A stretch of DNA of 64,000 nt from Nostocales cyanobacterium HT-58-2 (lineage in GTDB: Bacteria > Cyanobacteriota > Cyanobacteriia > Cyanobacteriales > Nostocaceae): assembly GCA_002163975.1 (NCBI GenBank), contig CP019636.1:6079501-6143500 (forward strand). Reading direction: 5' to 3'. Numbering within the stretch: the first letter of the stretch is position 1; every line of letters starts with the position of its first letter. The notes beneath the pieces are model-generated. The model ran no database searches, was not told where the DNA came from, and worked only from the letters and a program-made list of their open reading frames with translations. A program made the translations under genes and the position numbers. Below, piece after piece: positions 7,881 to 17,355 of the stretch.

Positions 7881-8855
7881 ATGAGTGTGAGGAAACAGGG
7901 TTTGTTGAGTGCTGGCACTGCCTTTGCAGTGTTAACAGGTTTGGTTGCAGGCAGTTTCGGAGGTTTGCAGGCAGTTGCTAACTCAACACAAAATCAAAAG
8001 AATTCAACTTTACTTGCTCAAGGACAGCAGAAAACCTTAACAGTTATCTTTCCTAGTAGGTCTGGTACGACAGACTTGCAAAATAAAGCAAATGCAGTAG
8101 CGGCGTTTTTGTCCAAAGAACTAGGAACGCCAGTTGAAGCCAAAATTGGTGATGATACAGCTGCTGTAGAAGCTTTGGTGGGAGATAGTGCTGATGTGGC
8201 TTTCTTGAGTAGCCGTCCGGCTTTAAAAGCTGAACAACGGGCAGGTGCACGTTTGTACTTAGCTGAAGTACGCCCGACTTACTCTGGAAGATACACTTAC
8301 AACTCAATCATTGTTGTTCCTAAAGATAGCGCTCTTAAAACACTAGGTACATCCAAAGCGACTTTGGAACAGTTGCGGGGTAAAAAAATGGCATTTACTT
8401 CGCCAACTTCTGGATCGGGCTTTATCTTCCCTGTAGGTGATTTAGTCAAGCAAAAACTTGTGCGAAATCGCGACAGCTTAGGCGAGTTCTTTGGTCAAGT
8501 TCTCTATGGTGGCGATTACAGTAAAGCCTTAAAAGCAGTTGTGCAAGGTCAAGCAGAAGCAGCGGCTGTGTCAGAGTACGCTTTTAATGCTCCTTATATT
8601 TCAGAAGCTGAAAAGAGCCAGCTGCGGGTTCTCTATAAAATCCCTGGTGTTCCAGCACACGGTGTAGCCATTGATGATGACGTTCCTACAGCGACACGTG
8701 AACGACTTATCAATGCCATGCTTAAGCTCAATGAACCAAAAAACAACGAACTCCTTCGCAGTTTGTATAACTCCACAGAATTGGTGAAAGTTGACCATAC
8801 CAAGCACTTAGCACCAATCCGTGAAGCCCTGAAGAATGCAGGAATTGAACCGTAA
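7881..8855 (+). CDS. phnD: Phosphate/phosphonate-type ABC transporter substrate-binding protein
   Basis: 324 aa periplasmic binding protein of the PhnD/PtxB type. An Ala/Gly-rich N-terminal hydrophobic segment (about 8-34) acts as export signal. Typical blocks: LTVIFPSRSGTTDL, a helix KANAVAAFLSKELGTPVEA, ALVGDSADVAFLSSRPA, YNSIIVVPKDS, and MAFTSPTSGSGFIFPVGDL, the ligand-loop region. First gene of phnD-phnC-phnE; 75 bp before phnC. No C-P lyase or phosphite dehydrogenase lies near, so phosphonate, phosphite and phosphate are all possible ligands. Confidence 0.9.
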   Translation: MSVRKQGLLSAGTAFAVLTGLVAGSFGGLQAVANSTQNQKNSTLLAQGQQKTLTVIFPSRSGTTDLQNKANAVAAFLSKELGTPVEAKIGDDTAAVEALVGDSADVAFLSSRPALKAEQRAGARLYLAEVRPTYSGRYTYNSIIVVPKDSALKTLGTSKATLEQLRGKKMAFTSPTSGSGFIFPVGDLVKQKLVRNRDSLGEFFGQVLYGGDYSKALKAVVQGQAEAAAVSEYAFNAPYISEAEKSQLRVLYKIPGVPAHGVAIDDDVPTATRERLINAMLKLNEPKNNELLRSLYNSTELVKVDHTKHLAPIREALKNAGIEP

Positions 8856-8930
8856 TTGAGGGATAAGGAAGATGAGGGAGTAAATTCCTCCTCATCTCCC
8901 CAAACACATCATAGAAATACCTAGCCACAT

Positions 8931-9659
8931 ATGACGCAGCCAGTAATTGTGTGTCAGGACGTAGAAACTTCTTATTCTGCAGCTTTGAATCGTCCTATCC
9001 TTAACCGAATTAATTTCCAGATTCATCAGGGTGAGTTTATTGTTTTGCTGGGACTGAATGGTGCGGGTAAGTCTACGCTTTTGCGTTCTTTGGTTGGGTT
9101 AGTCCCGTTAGTGGGAGGAGCAATTCACATCAACGGTGTACAATTGACTCCTCGCACACTGCCTCACATTCGACGTGATGTTGGTATGTTATTTCAGGGC
9201 GGTGGCTTGATTCGTCAGTTATCGGCAATTGAGAATGTGCTGTGCGGACGCCTCGGTAGTCGAAAAACTTGGCAAACGCTGTTTGGATTTCCTAAGAATG
9301 ACCGTCGTCAAGCATTAGAACTATTGCAACAATTGGGCTTAAGAGAGCAAGCTTATCAAAAAACAGCTCAACTTAGTGGTGGACAGCAACAACGGGTGGC
9401 GATCGCCCGCGCTTTGATTCAATCTCCTCAAATTCTGCTTGCAGATGAACCGATCACAGGATTGGATATTAAGGCATCAAAACAGGTGATGGAAACTTTA
9501 TCTATGCTGCACTCACAACAAGGCATGACAATTGTGACAGTTCTACACGATTTGGGCGTAGCAGCCCAGTATGCCCAGAGAGCGATTATGTTAGATGCTG
9601 GACGTGTTGTTTATGATGGGTGTTGCAATAACTTACAAGCTCAATTTGCTCAAGCATAG
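8931..9659 (+). CDS. phnC: Phosphonate-type ABC transporter ATP-binding protein
   Basis: 242 aa ATPase subunit on the cytoplasmic face of the importer. Walker A GLNGAGKST (41-49), Q-loop MLFQGGGLI, signature LSGGQQQRVAIARAL, Walker B ILLADEP and switch His in VTVLHDLG are all present, so it should be active. Order and spacing (75 bp after phnD, 40 bp before phnE) indicate one operon. Confidence 0.94.
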   Translation: MTQPVIVCQDVETSYSAALNRPILNRINFQIHQGEFIVLLGLNGAGKSTLLRSLVGLVPLVGGAIHINGVQLTPRTLPHIRRDVGMLFQGGGLIRQLSAIENVLCGRLGSRKTWQTLFGFPKNDRRQALELLQQLGLREQAYQKTAQLSGGQQQRVAIARALIQSPQILLADEPITGLDIKASKQVMETLSMLHSQQGMTIVTVLHDLGVAAQYAQRAIMLDAGRVVYDGCCNNLQAQFAQA

Positions 9660-9699
9660 TCGAGTTGATCGCACACAGTAGGCGAATTCTTTTTTAGTA

Positions 9700-10494
9700 A
9701 TGAAAAATTTCTCTCATATTTGGAAACGCTTTTCTTGGGTGAGTCGCCTACTCATCCTGTGCGTTGTTATTTTGGTTTATGGTTGGGCGTTGCAAGGTCT
9801 TAAAGTTGATTTTGGACTCTTAAAGCAGAGCTGGTTCAATATTACTGATTTTGTAGTGGGGTTATTTCCCCCAAATACCAGTTGGGATATTTTCAATAAA
9901 ACAATCAAAGCACTGGTAGAAACGGTGCAGATGTCTGTGGTAGGCACCACTCTCGGGGCAATGCTTTCTCTCCCCATTGCTATTGCCAGCGCCCGCAATG
10001 TCTCCCCCGTATGGCTACAATGGTTAGCGAATTTCCTGCAAAATGCGGTGCGTTCTGTCCCTTCGATTATTCTAGGATTGCTCTTTGTTGCAGCGACTGG
10101 ACTCGGTCCACTAGCAGGTACCTTGGCTTTAAGTATTTACACAATTGGCTACCTAGGAAAATTTTATCAACAAGCTATTGAAGCAGTTGACCCTCGTTCT
10201 ATAGAATCTTTGCAAGTTGCTGGTGCATCGCGAATACAAATTGCTCAATATGGTATTTTGCCCCAAGTGCTGCCCTTGGTGTTGGGCTACACTTTGTGGA
10301 TGTTTGAGTACAATATCCGCGCTGCTTCAGTTCTTGGTGCTGTTGGTGCTGGTGGCTTTGGCTTTGAGCTAAAAAGTTACATAGATGGTTTTGAGTACAC
10401 TAAGGCAACGACTATGATATTGATACTCTCGGTAGTCGTTACTGTGATTGATGCTCTAAGTAGTAAGTTGCGGCAACGACTGGAATCAATGTAG
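9700..10494 (+). CDS. phnE: Phosphonate-type ABC transporter permease
   Basis: 264 aa integral membrane protein with about six hydrophobic segments beginning at RLLILCVVILVYGWAL. The cytoplasmic coupling motif is seen in EAVDPRSIESLQVAGASRIQIAQYGILPQVLP (EAA loop form). Family PhnE. A single permease gene suggests a homodimer with PhnC2 and PhnD. Confidence 0.93.
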   Translation: MKNFSHIWKRFSWVSRLLILCVVILVYGWALQGLKVDFGLLKQSWFNITDFVVGLFPPNTSWDIFNKTIKALVETVQMSVVGTTLGAMLSLPIAIASARNVSPVWLQWLANFLQNAVRSVPSIILGLLFVAATGLGPLAGTLALSIYTIGYLGKFYQQAIEAVDPRSIESLQVAGASRIQIAQYGILPQVLPLVLGYTLWMFEYNIRAASVLGAVGAGGFGFELKSYIDGFEYTKATTMILILSVVVTVIDALSSKLRQRLESM

Positions 10495-10595
10495 TTGTGG
10501 TGGCGACTTTATTGACAGGAGAAGAGAAGGCTCATCGCTCTTCTTGTCGCCCTATAAGTATTAAGAAACGCAAATAATGACAAGTTATCATGACA

Positions 10596-10622
10596 AACCC
10601 AGTTTCTTAAAGAAACCGGGTT
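10596..10622. repeat. AACCC-GTTTC palindrome, possible terminator
   Basis: AACCCAGTTTC and GAAACCGGGTT form a hairpin with one A/C mismatch and a TTAAA loop, followed by AACAAAAAAT. This palindrome type is dispersed in cyanobacterial genomes. It lies between phnE and the convergent ferredoxin-like gene, so it could end either transcript. Confidence 0.6.
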
Positions 10623-10741
10623 AACAAAAAATACTGCAAGTTTTTTGCAACAATGACGAGTACAAATTTGAACAACAACAGTAATAATATTCCTAGTAGA
10701 TTTTCGCATTAAATAATACTGACACTTGTGTCAGTATCACC

Positions 10742-11410
10742 TTAAATTGATATAGGCACAGTCACTTTGCTTCCCTGATCTTGTTCATCATCCACACTCT
10801 TTGGAGCAAAGTGTTTATCCATGAGTGCAGGGACTTGTGTCGCTTGAAGACGGCTGTAGCGAGTTTTGTCTGGCATCACTAAGTTTGGTCCAGCTTTGCA
10901 GTTCTTCATGCAGCCAGTCCCTTTAATCGTTACGTCTGACTCCAAACCACGAGCGCTCAAGGCAGCTTCCATAGCTTGACAAACCTCTTTGCCACCTCGT
11001 TTCATACAATCAGACTTTTGACAAACTAATATAGTGGCTTTTTTTGACTTGGCGTTACTACAAGAAGACACGGGCACGGGCTGAGAGAGAGACGCAGGCA
11101 ATGAAGACATTGTTACCGCGTTTTCTTTGCTTTGTACATCTTCCCGCGCTGCCATCACGCGCTCGGCTTTTAGTTTCACTTCACCTGTTTTTGGGTCGTG
11201 CTTTTTCTCACCTACAATTTGTAACCTAGTGCCTGGTGGTAACCGCCAGTCAAAAGCAGCACGTAAATGTTTAGCCAGTTTAACGTAGCATTCCCCGTCG
11301 GTAGTTTCCAGTAGTAAACCTTTGAGCTTATAACCATCTTTGATGACAAAGTCGAGAAACTTTCCCTCTAGGCAGAATTGTGAAACTTCAGTTATGTGGG
11401 ATTTACTCAT
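10742..11410 (-). CDS. Protein with C-terminal thioredoxin-like [2Fe-2S] ferredoxin domain
   Basis: 222 aa. The C-terminal half (about 125-205) carries C130 and C135 in ILVCQKSDCMKRGG and C167 and C171 in GTGCMKNCKAGP, the four-cysteine pattern of thioredoxin-like [2Fe-2S] ferredoxins. The N-terminal half (1-90) is a beta-rich domain of unknown role (FLDFVIKDGYKLKGLLLETT). A Ser/Pro-rich linker joins them. Partner and redox pathway are unknown. The next gene on this strand lies 54 bp upstream and may be co-transcribed. Confidence 0.85.
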   Translation of the reverse strand: MSKSHITEVSQFCLEGKFLDFVIKDGYKLKGLLLETTDGECYVKLAKHLRAAFDWRLPPGTRLQIVGEKKHDPKTGEVKLKAERVMAAREDVQSKENAVTMSSLPASLSQPVPVSSCSNAKSKKATILVCQKSDCMKRGGKEVCQAMEAALSARGLESDVTIKGTGCMKNCKAGPNLVMPDKTRYSRLQATQVPALMDKHFAPKSVDDEQDQGSKVTVPISI

Positions 11411-11464
11411 TTTTCCTTACCAATTTTTGACTAATTTTTGACTAAGCTGTCGCTACACCAACTT

Positions 11465-11713
11465 TCAATTGCGATACCGCCAGCATTTTTTTAGAGTCCA
11501 AATCAAATCTTGGCGGGGAGCAGTAAATTGCCGCACAACACTCCAAAGTTGTATGGCTGCTATGGGATTGTTAATTTCTACTGTCAATGGCTGGTTTGTC
11601 TCACACCGACAAGGAATGTCTAGTTCCTGCAAGCGTCTATATATTTGCCATCGGTCTGCCCAATTGACCTCAACAATGTACTTTACCTGCGATTGTAAAA
11701 TTGACGGTTTCAA
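11465..11713 (-). CDS. Conserved small cyanobacterial protein
   Basis: 82 aa, no named domain. It reads VKYIVEVNWADRWQIYRRLQ followed by ELDIPCRCETNQPLTVEINN and a tail with VVRQFTAPRQDL. The family seems restricted to cyanobacteria by my recollection; function unknown. Composition and lack of signal peptide point to a small cytoplasmic alpha/beta protein. Same strand as the ferredoxin-like gene and upstream of it. Confidence 0.75.
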   Translation of the reverse strand: MKPSILQSQVKYIVEVNWADRWQIYRRLQELDIPCRCETNQPLTVEINNPIAAIQLWSVVRQFTAPRQDLIWTLKKCWRYRN

Positions 11714-12110
11714 GACAATCCCCCTAATAGTGCAACAGTCTTGCAGTAAGTACGCGCCTTTACTCCCATAATTTTTTCTCTTTTGGGAGTCTGGCCTCCT
11801 CTATAAAGGATAACCTAAGTGCAAACTTTTCTCAGTAATTTTTGAAAAAGAAATAAGATTCATAAGTATCTTTAAACTTTTCCATACAGAATTTCACAAT
11901 GCACATTTTAAAGAAAATATCAGTATTGTTGACAACTTTTTGCATGAATTGTGAGGAAATCTCTAAACAAAGATGAAACTTAGAGTTTTTTTTTAAGAAA
12001 AAGGTTAGAAGTTTGTGATATTTATTGAGCTTAATATCATTTTTAAAATGTTAATATGTAGGGACTAAAGCAGTTACAAACTATAACTGCCAGAAGCGAG
12101 GAGAACCACA
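11714..12110. other. Divergent intergenic region upstream of dps; no gene seen
   Basis: 397 bp between divergently oriented genes, strongly AT-rich in its second half (poly-T run at about 11985). It presumably holds both promoters. I could not identify a credible operator. A GAGGAG ribosome binding site precedes the dps ATG. Confidence 0.5.
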
Positions 12111-12665
12111 ATGTCTGAAACGCAAACTTTGTTACGAAATTTTGGTCAGGTATATGACAATCCTGTGCTCTTGGATAAGAGTGTAACTGAGCCAGTTTGC
12201 GAAGGATTAAATGTCGTATTAGCTAGTTTCCAGGCACTGTACTTGCAGTACCAAAAGCATCATTTTGTCGTTGAAGGTGCAGAATTCTACTCTCTACATG
12301 AGTTCTTTAGTGAAAGCTACGAACAAGTCCAGGAACACACCCATGAGATTGGAGAACGCTTGGATGGACTTGGTGGAGTACCTGTTGCAAACTTGCGCAA
12401 AATAGTAGAATTAACTTGCTTTGAGCAAGAGCCCGATGGCGTCTATTCTGCCCGTCAGATGGTAGAAAATGACTTGAAGGCAGAACAAGCCATTATTGGC
12501 GTTATCCGTCGTCAAGCTGGACAGGCAGAGAGTTTGGGCGATCGCGCTACTCGCTATTTGTACGAAAAAATCCTTTTAAAAACAGAGGAAAGAGCCTACC
12601 ATTTAGCTCATTTCCTTGCTAAGGATAGCTTAACCTTCGCATTTGTCCAACCCGCTCAAAACTAA
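12111..12665 (+). CDS. dps: Dps-family ferritin-like protein, non-canonical ferroxidase site
   Basis: 184 aa; forms 12-subunit cages that oxidise and store iron and protect DNA in E. coli-type members. The Dps core is seen as KHHFVVEGAEFYSLHEFF, then SESYEQVQEHTHEIGERLDG. Aligned to E. coli Dps, whose numbering coincides, H51, H63 and E82 are kept but D67 is Ser67 and D78 is His78, with a further His76. A His-rich ferroxidase centre has been reported for a Nostoc punctiforme Dps (NpDps4); this protein looks like that class. No long basic N-terminal DNA-binding tail. Followed by a clear terminator. Confidence 0.92.
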   Translation: MSETQTLLRNFGQVYDNPVLLDKSVTEPVCEGLNVVLASFQALYLQYQKHHFVVEGAEFYSLHEFFSESYEQVQEHTHEIGERLDGLGGVPVANLRKIVELTCFEQEPDGVYSARQMVENDLKAEQAIIGVIRRQAGQAESLGDRATRYLYEKILLKTEERAYHLAHFLAKDSLTFAFVQPAQN

Positions 12666-12738
12666 GGCACTCTTAATATAGAGCAGTCTAACTAGACTGG
12701 GAAAAAAGCTGTAAGCACTGGTAGTAAACAAGTATAAG

Positions 12739-12779
12739 AAATGGCAGAGAGGAAGCTTATCTATCTCTCTGCCATTTTT
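12739..12779 (+). terminator. Rho-independent terminator of dps
   Basis: AAATGGCAGAGAG pairs with CTCTCTGCCATTT across a 13-base loop, followed by a T run. 74 bp after the dps stop. Confidence 0.88.
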
Positions 12780-13195
12780 CATGCAATTTAACCGAAAAAC
12801 ATAAGATTTCCTCTCTAAGGTTGTCATAAGAAAATAGTTAACAATTTTTTTTATTTAAAAAATTCCAATCTTAAGAAAATACTAAATTTTTCATTCAGAG
12901 ATTTGGTAAAACTGATTATGTTCTTCTTGAGAAAAATCATCACTTTAAATAGAAAAAAGTTGCAAAAAAATATAGATAGATGATGATGAAAGAATAAAAT
13001 AAGACATAAAAAATAAGAGAATAAAAGAACAAGGTACAAAAGACAGGGTATATGCAAAAACCAGGAAGTCATCATTTATCCTTTGAGCCCTCTCTGTAAG
13101 AGAACTAAGAAAAGTTGATAATAAACAAAGTAACTAATGGGTGAAGACCCTTAAAATAATCAAGATTTATATTTTCTTACTCAAAAGCAACGACT
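12780..13195. other. Leader region of carB; no gene seen
   Basis: About 415 bp. From about 12935 to 13050 the plus strand is markedly purine-rich (runs such as GATGATGATGAAAGAATAAA). No pyrimidine-responsive attenuator or known riboswitch was recognised. The carB ATG at 13196 has only a weak upstream ribosome binding site. Confidence 0.45.
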
Positions 13196-16100
13196 ATGCC
13201 CCGCCGTGACGATATCAGGAAGATTCTCCTACTCGGGTCTGGTCCAATCGTGATTGGACAAGCCAGCGAGTTTGACTATTCTGGCACCCAAGCTTGCAAG
13301 GCATTGCGAGAAGAAGGCTACGAAGTGGTACTGGTAAACTCGAATCCTGCCACAATTATGACCGACCCGGAAACAGCCGAGCGCACTTACATCGAACCAC
13401 TGACACCGGAATTGGTTGAAAAAGTTATCGCTAAAGAACGCCCCGACGCTTTGCTACCGACAATGGGAGGACAAACTGCCCTCAACATTGCTGTGGCTTT
13501 GGCGAAAAATGGGGCGTTGGAAAAGTACGGCGTTGAATTGATTGGTGCTAAGCTCCCAGCAATTGAGAAAGCAGAAGACAGAAAACTTTTTAACGAAGCG
13601 ATGACAAAAATAGGGGTGAAGATGTGTCCTAGTGGCACAGCGTCATCCTTGGAAGAAGCCAAGGCGATCGCCAAACACATTGGCACCTATCCTCTCATCA
13701 TTCGTCCTGCTTTCACTTTGGGTGGTACTGGTGGCGGTATTGCCTACAACGAAGAAGAATTTGCAGAAATGGCACAAGCAGGTATAGACGCAAGCCCAGT
13801 ATCGCAAATTCTTATCGACCAGTCCCTACTTGGCTGGAAAGAATTTGAGTTAGAGGTTATGCGTGATTTGGCAGATAACGTTGTGATTATCTGTTCCATC
13901 GAAAACGTAGACCCCATGGGTATCCATACTGGAGACTCAATTACCGTCGCCCCAGCTCAAACCCTCACCGACAAAGAATATCAACGGCTGCGGGATATGG
14001 CAATTAAAATCATCCGCGAGATTGGTGTGGAAACTGGAGGTTCTAATATTCAGTTTGCCGTCAATCCCGTTGATGGAGATGTAATTGTCATTGAAATGAA
14101 CCCCCGTGTATCCCGTTCTTCGGCTTTGGCTTCCAAAGCAACAGGGTTCCCCATCGCCAAGATGGCGGCAAAGCTGGCGGTTGGCTACACGCTGGATGAA
14201 ATTAAAAATGACATCACTAAGAAAACTCCTGCCTCTTTTGAACCAACTATTGATTACGTCGTTACAAAAATCCCCCGATTCGCTTTTGAAAAGTTCCCCG
14301 GTTCTGAAGAAGTCCTGACAACGCAAATGAAGTCGGTAGGAGAAGCGATGGCAATTGGGCGGACTTTTAACGAGTCCTTCCAAAAAGCATTACGTTCCTT
14401 GGAAACCGGACGCGCAGGTTGGGGTTGCGATCGCAAGGAAAAATTACCCAGTGGTGAACAAATTCGCGCTCAACTGCGGACACCGAACCCTGAGCGTATA
14501 TTTGCTGTGCGCCATGCCCTACTTCTGGGGATGACTGTTGAGGAAATCTACGAGTTGACAGGTATTGACCCCTGGTTCTTGGATAAGATGCAGGAACTGC
14601 TGGAGGTGGAGAAGTTTTTGAAGCGGACACCGTTGCAGCAATTGACAAAAGAGCAAATGTATGCTGTCAAGCGACAGGGATTTAGCGATCGCCAGATTGC
14701 CTTCGCAACCAAAACCACCGAAGATGAAGTCCGACAATATCGCAAACAGCTGGGTGTGATTCCAGTTTACAAAACGGTAGATACCTGTGCTGCGGAATTT
14801 GAGGCATTTACTCCCTATCACTATTCTGCTTACGAAGAAGAAACAGAGATCCTGCCAACGACCAAATCCAAGGTGATGATTTTGGGTGGTGGTCCCAACC
14901 GCATTGGACAGGGTATTGAGTTTGACTACTGTTGTTGTCACGCCGCCTTTGCTTTAAAAAAGGCTGGGTATGAAACGATTATGGTCAACTCCAACCCGGA
15001 GACAGTCTCGACTGACTACGATACGAGCGATCGCCTTTACTTTGAGCCGCTGACCAAAGAAGATGTGCTCAATATCATCGAAGCAGAAAACCCTATTGGG
15101 GTGATTGTCCAATTTGGCGGACAAACTCCGTTAAAGCTTTCTGTTCCCCTACAAAAATTCATCAGCACTCACGGTTGCGAACTCAACACTCAGATCTGGG
15201 GAACATCACCAGATTCTATCGACATTGCAGAAGACCGGGAGCGGTTTGAAAAGGTTCTCCAAAAGTTGAATATTGCTCAACCGCCAAATGGGATTGCTCG
15301 CACCTATGAAGATGCTTTGGTCGTTGCCAAACGCATTGGTTATCCGGTCGTCGTGCGTCCTAGTTACGTATTAGGAGGAAGGGCAATGGAAATTGTCTAC
15401 TCCGATACTGAATTGGAACGTTACATGACTTTTGCTGTACAAGTGGAACCGGAACATCCAATTCTGATCGATAAGTTTTTGGAAAATGCGATCGAAGTCG
15501 ATGTGGATGCCATAGCCGACCATACCGGAAAAGTGGTGATTGGTGGTATTATGGAACACATTGAACAAGCAGGCATTCACTCCGGAGACTCTGCTTGTAC
15601 CATACCTTCCATTTCTCTACCACCAATCGTTCTAGAGCAAATCCGTGCTTGGACAGTGCAGTTGGCAAAGGCACTGAATGTCGTGGGGTTGATGAATATT
15701 CAGTTTGCCGTTGTTGGCACGCAAAGCTATTCGCCCCAGGTTTACATTTTAGAAGCGAATCCTCGTGCTTCTCGTACTGTACCCTTTGTGTCTAAGGCAA
15801 CTGGCGTACCATTGGCAAAACTGGCATCATTAATTATGTCGGGTAAAACCTTGGAAGAGCTAGGCTTTACCAAAGAAGTGATTCCAGAGCACATTGCTGT
15901 CAAAGAAGCAGTCTTGCCATTTAATAAATTCCCCGGTACCGATGTCATTTTAGGACCAGAGATGCGATCGACTGGTGAGGTGATGGGCATTGACAGTGAC
16001 TTTGGACGCGCCTTTGCCAAGGCAGAATTGGGTGCTGGTGAGCGTTTGCCAATGAGTGGTACGGTGTTCGTATCAATGAACGATCGCGATAAAGCGGCTG

Positions 16101-16456
16101 CGGTTCCAGTGGTTAAGGAATTTATTGATTTGGGCTTTGCTGTGATGGCGACGGATGGTACGCGTCACGTTCTTCAAGAACATGGTTTAGATGTTGAATT
16201 GGTGCTGAAGCTACATGAAGGTCGTCCTCACGTCCTAGATGCAATCAAAAACCATAGAATTCAATTGATTATCAACACACCTTCTGGGGAAGAAGCCCAA
16301 AGCGATGCCAGACTCATTCGCCGTACAGCGTTGGGTTACAAAATCCCCATCATTACCACGATTGCTGGTGCAAAAGCGACTGTCGCTGCTATCCGTACCT
16401 TGCAAAATACAACTTTAGATGTAAAGGTGATCCAAGAGTACACAGCAATCAGTTAG
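13196..16456 (+). CDS. carB: Carbamoyl-phosphate synthase large subunit
   Basis: 1086 aa, normal length. Makes carbamoyl phosphate from bicarbonate, ATP and ammonia delivered by the CarA glutaminase; feeds pyrimidine and arginine synthesis. Two homologous ATP-grasp halves: first begins KILLLGSGPIVIGQASEFDY, second at about residue 560 with KVMILGGGPNRIGQGIEFDY. Both contain the phosphate-binding glycine-rich loops (FTLGGTGGG and YVLGGRAM). The C-terminal methylglyoxal-synthase-like allosteric domain (about 940-1086) is present. carA is not nearby. No lesion. Confidence 0.98.
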   Translation: MPRRDDIRKILLLGSGPIVIGQASEFDYSGTQACKALREEGYEVVLVNSNPATIMTDPETAERTYIEPLTPELVEKVIAKERPDALLPTMGGQTALNIAVALAKNGALEKYGVELIGAKLPAIEKAEDRKLFNEAMTKIGVKMCPSGTASSLEEAKAIAKHIGTYPLIIRPAFTLGGTGGGIAYNEEEFAEMAQAGIDASPVSQILIDQSLLGWKEFELEVMRDLADNVVIICSIENVDPMGIHTGDSITVAPAQTLTDKEYQRLRDMAIKIIREIGVETGGSNIQFAVNPVDGDVIVIEMNPRVSRSSALASKATGFPIAKMAAKLAVGYTLDEIKNDITKKTPASFEPTIDYVVTKIPRFAFEKFPGSEEVLTTQMKSVGEAMAIGRTFNESFQKALRSLETGRAGWGCDRKEKLPSGEQIRAQLRTPNPERIFAVRHALLLGMTVEEIYELTGIDPWFLDKMQELLEVEKFLKRTPLQQLTKEQMYAVKRQGFSDRQIAFATKTTEDEVRQYRKQLGVIPVYKTVDTCAAEFEAFTPYHYSAYEEETEILPTTKSKVMILGGGPNRIGQGIEFDYCCCHAAFALKKAGYETIMVNSNPETVSTDYDTSDRLYFEPLTKEDVLNIIEAENPIGVIVQFGGQTPLKLSVPLQKFISTHGCELNTQIWGTSPDSIDIAEDRERFEKVLQKLNIAQPPNGIARTYEDALVVAKRIGYPVVVRPSYVLGGRAMEIVYSDTELERYMTFAVQVEPEHPILIDKFLENAIEVDVDAIADHTGKVVIGGIMEHIEQAGIHSGDSACTIPSISLPPIVLEQIRAWTVQLAKALNVVGLMNIQFAVVGTQSYSPQVYILEANPRASRTVPFVSKATGVPLAKLASLIMSGKTLEELGFTKEVIPEHIAVKEAVLPFNKFPGTDVILGPEMRSTGEVMGIDSDFGRAFAKAELGAGERLPMSGTVFVSMNDRDKAAAVPVVKEFIDLGFAVMATDGTRHVLQEHGLDVELVLKLHEGRPHVLDAIKNHRIQLIINTPSGEEAQSDARLIRRTALGYKIPIITTIAGAKATVAAIRTLQNTTLDVKVIQEYTAIS

Positions 16457-16565
16457 TCGCACCTTTATTGGGGAGAGAGAGGGAGTGCAGCAACAACATC
16501 ATCCCTCCTTGTCCCTCCACCTGAGATTGTTGCAAGTTATCCGGATGAAGTGTTATGGTTTTCCC

Positions 16566-17006
16566 CTAGTTTTGGCTGGACACACTTGAACATAATTCGT
16601 TCTGCACGAACCCTTTAAGGATGCGTCGCAGAGAAGGTTTTTTCACTTGCTTGAGCGCTAAGTTAGCATCTAGCCACTGTCGCTTTCTTTGAGTGACTTC
16701 CGGATAATCTTCCAATAACCTCTCTACCAGTAACATAAACATTTTCACCCGGTAAATCTTACCTCGTTTGCGATACCTGTAAGTACCGAGTTCATTCGTA
16801 TCCACCTGACCAATCACTCCGGCTTCTTCCCAAGCTTCTTTTGCTGCTGAATCTGGCGGGCTCATCCCATTACAGATACCTCCTTTGGGAATGACCCACT
16901 GTTGGCGATCACGGGTTGTAATCAGCAAGACTTCTATTTTTCCATCTTGGATTCGATACGGAATCACTCCTGACTGCTGAAACACTTTACGGGATTTTTG
17001 ACTCAT
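16566..17006 (-). CDS. NUDIX hydrolase, diphosphoinositol-phosphate-phosphohydrolase-like
   Basis: 146 aa from the internal ATG at 17004-17006 (MSQKSRKVFQQSG), which gives a family-like N-terminus; an upstream ATG at 17048 would add 14 residues. The core is VIPYRIQDGKIEVLLITTRD, QWVIPKGGICNGMSPPDSAA, KEAWEEAGV. The NUDIX box is slightly degenerate: the first Glu is Ser (GICNGMS) and RE is KE, but the metal-binding EE is kept. This resembles DIPP-type enzymes; substrate unknown. Convergent to carB. Confidence 0.82.
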   Translation of the reverse strand: MSQKSRKVFQQSGVIPYRIQDGKIEVLLITTRDRQQWVIPKGGICNGMSPPDSAAKEAWEEAGVIGQVDTNELGTYRYRKRGKIYRVKMFMLLVERLLEDYPEVTQRKRQWLDANLALKQVKKPSLRRILKGFVQNELCSSVSSQN

Positions 17007-17355
17007 GTGATTCAGGTTCTTTAATATTCTCAGTGTTTTTATATTCAAGCTATTTTTAAAATACCGAAATTATCAAAGCAGATCTAAGGAGCAAATATAG
17101 CCGTGTGATACATTAAGTCATAAAATATACATATTATAAGTGCGTAGTCATCGTTATAAAATCCATCTGGTTTCACTCGACAAAAACTCAAATCTGCTTG
17201 TTTGGGTTCATTCAATTGAAAGTGTTTACCATAATTAATTTATACGTTACTTAAAGAAAGATGAATGCCTAGTGAAAACCATTAGCTAACTGACATATAA
17301 TACCGCAAAAGTACGGTAATACTTTATATTTACCGTAGTTTATCGGAGAATTTCG
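17007..17355. other. Divergent promoter region of the NUDIX gene and sbpA
   Basis: About 350 bp without a gene, AT-rich. The last 60 bp hold the TACGGTAA operator-like palindrome listed separately. Confidence 0.5.
17301..17337. promoter_or_regulatory. Candidate operator upstream of sbpA (TACGGTAA inverted repeat)
   Basis: TACGGTAA (17312-17319) and TTACCGTA (17330-17337) are perfect 8-bp arms around a 10-bp AT-rich centre. A further TACCG at 17301 makes a second overlapping inverted repeat with CGGTA at 17314-17318. The site ends 18 bp before the sbpA ATG, so it could overlap the transcription start. The dyad fits a LysR- or Fur/ArsR-like dimer site; the protein is unknown. Confidence 0.5.
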
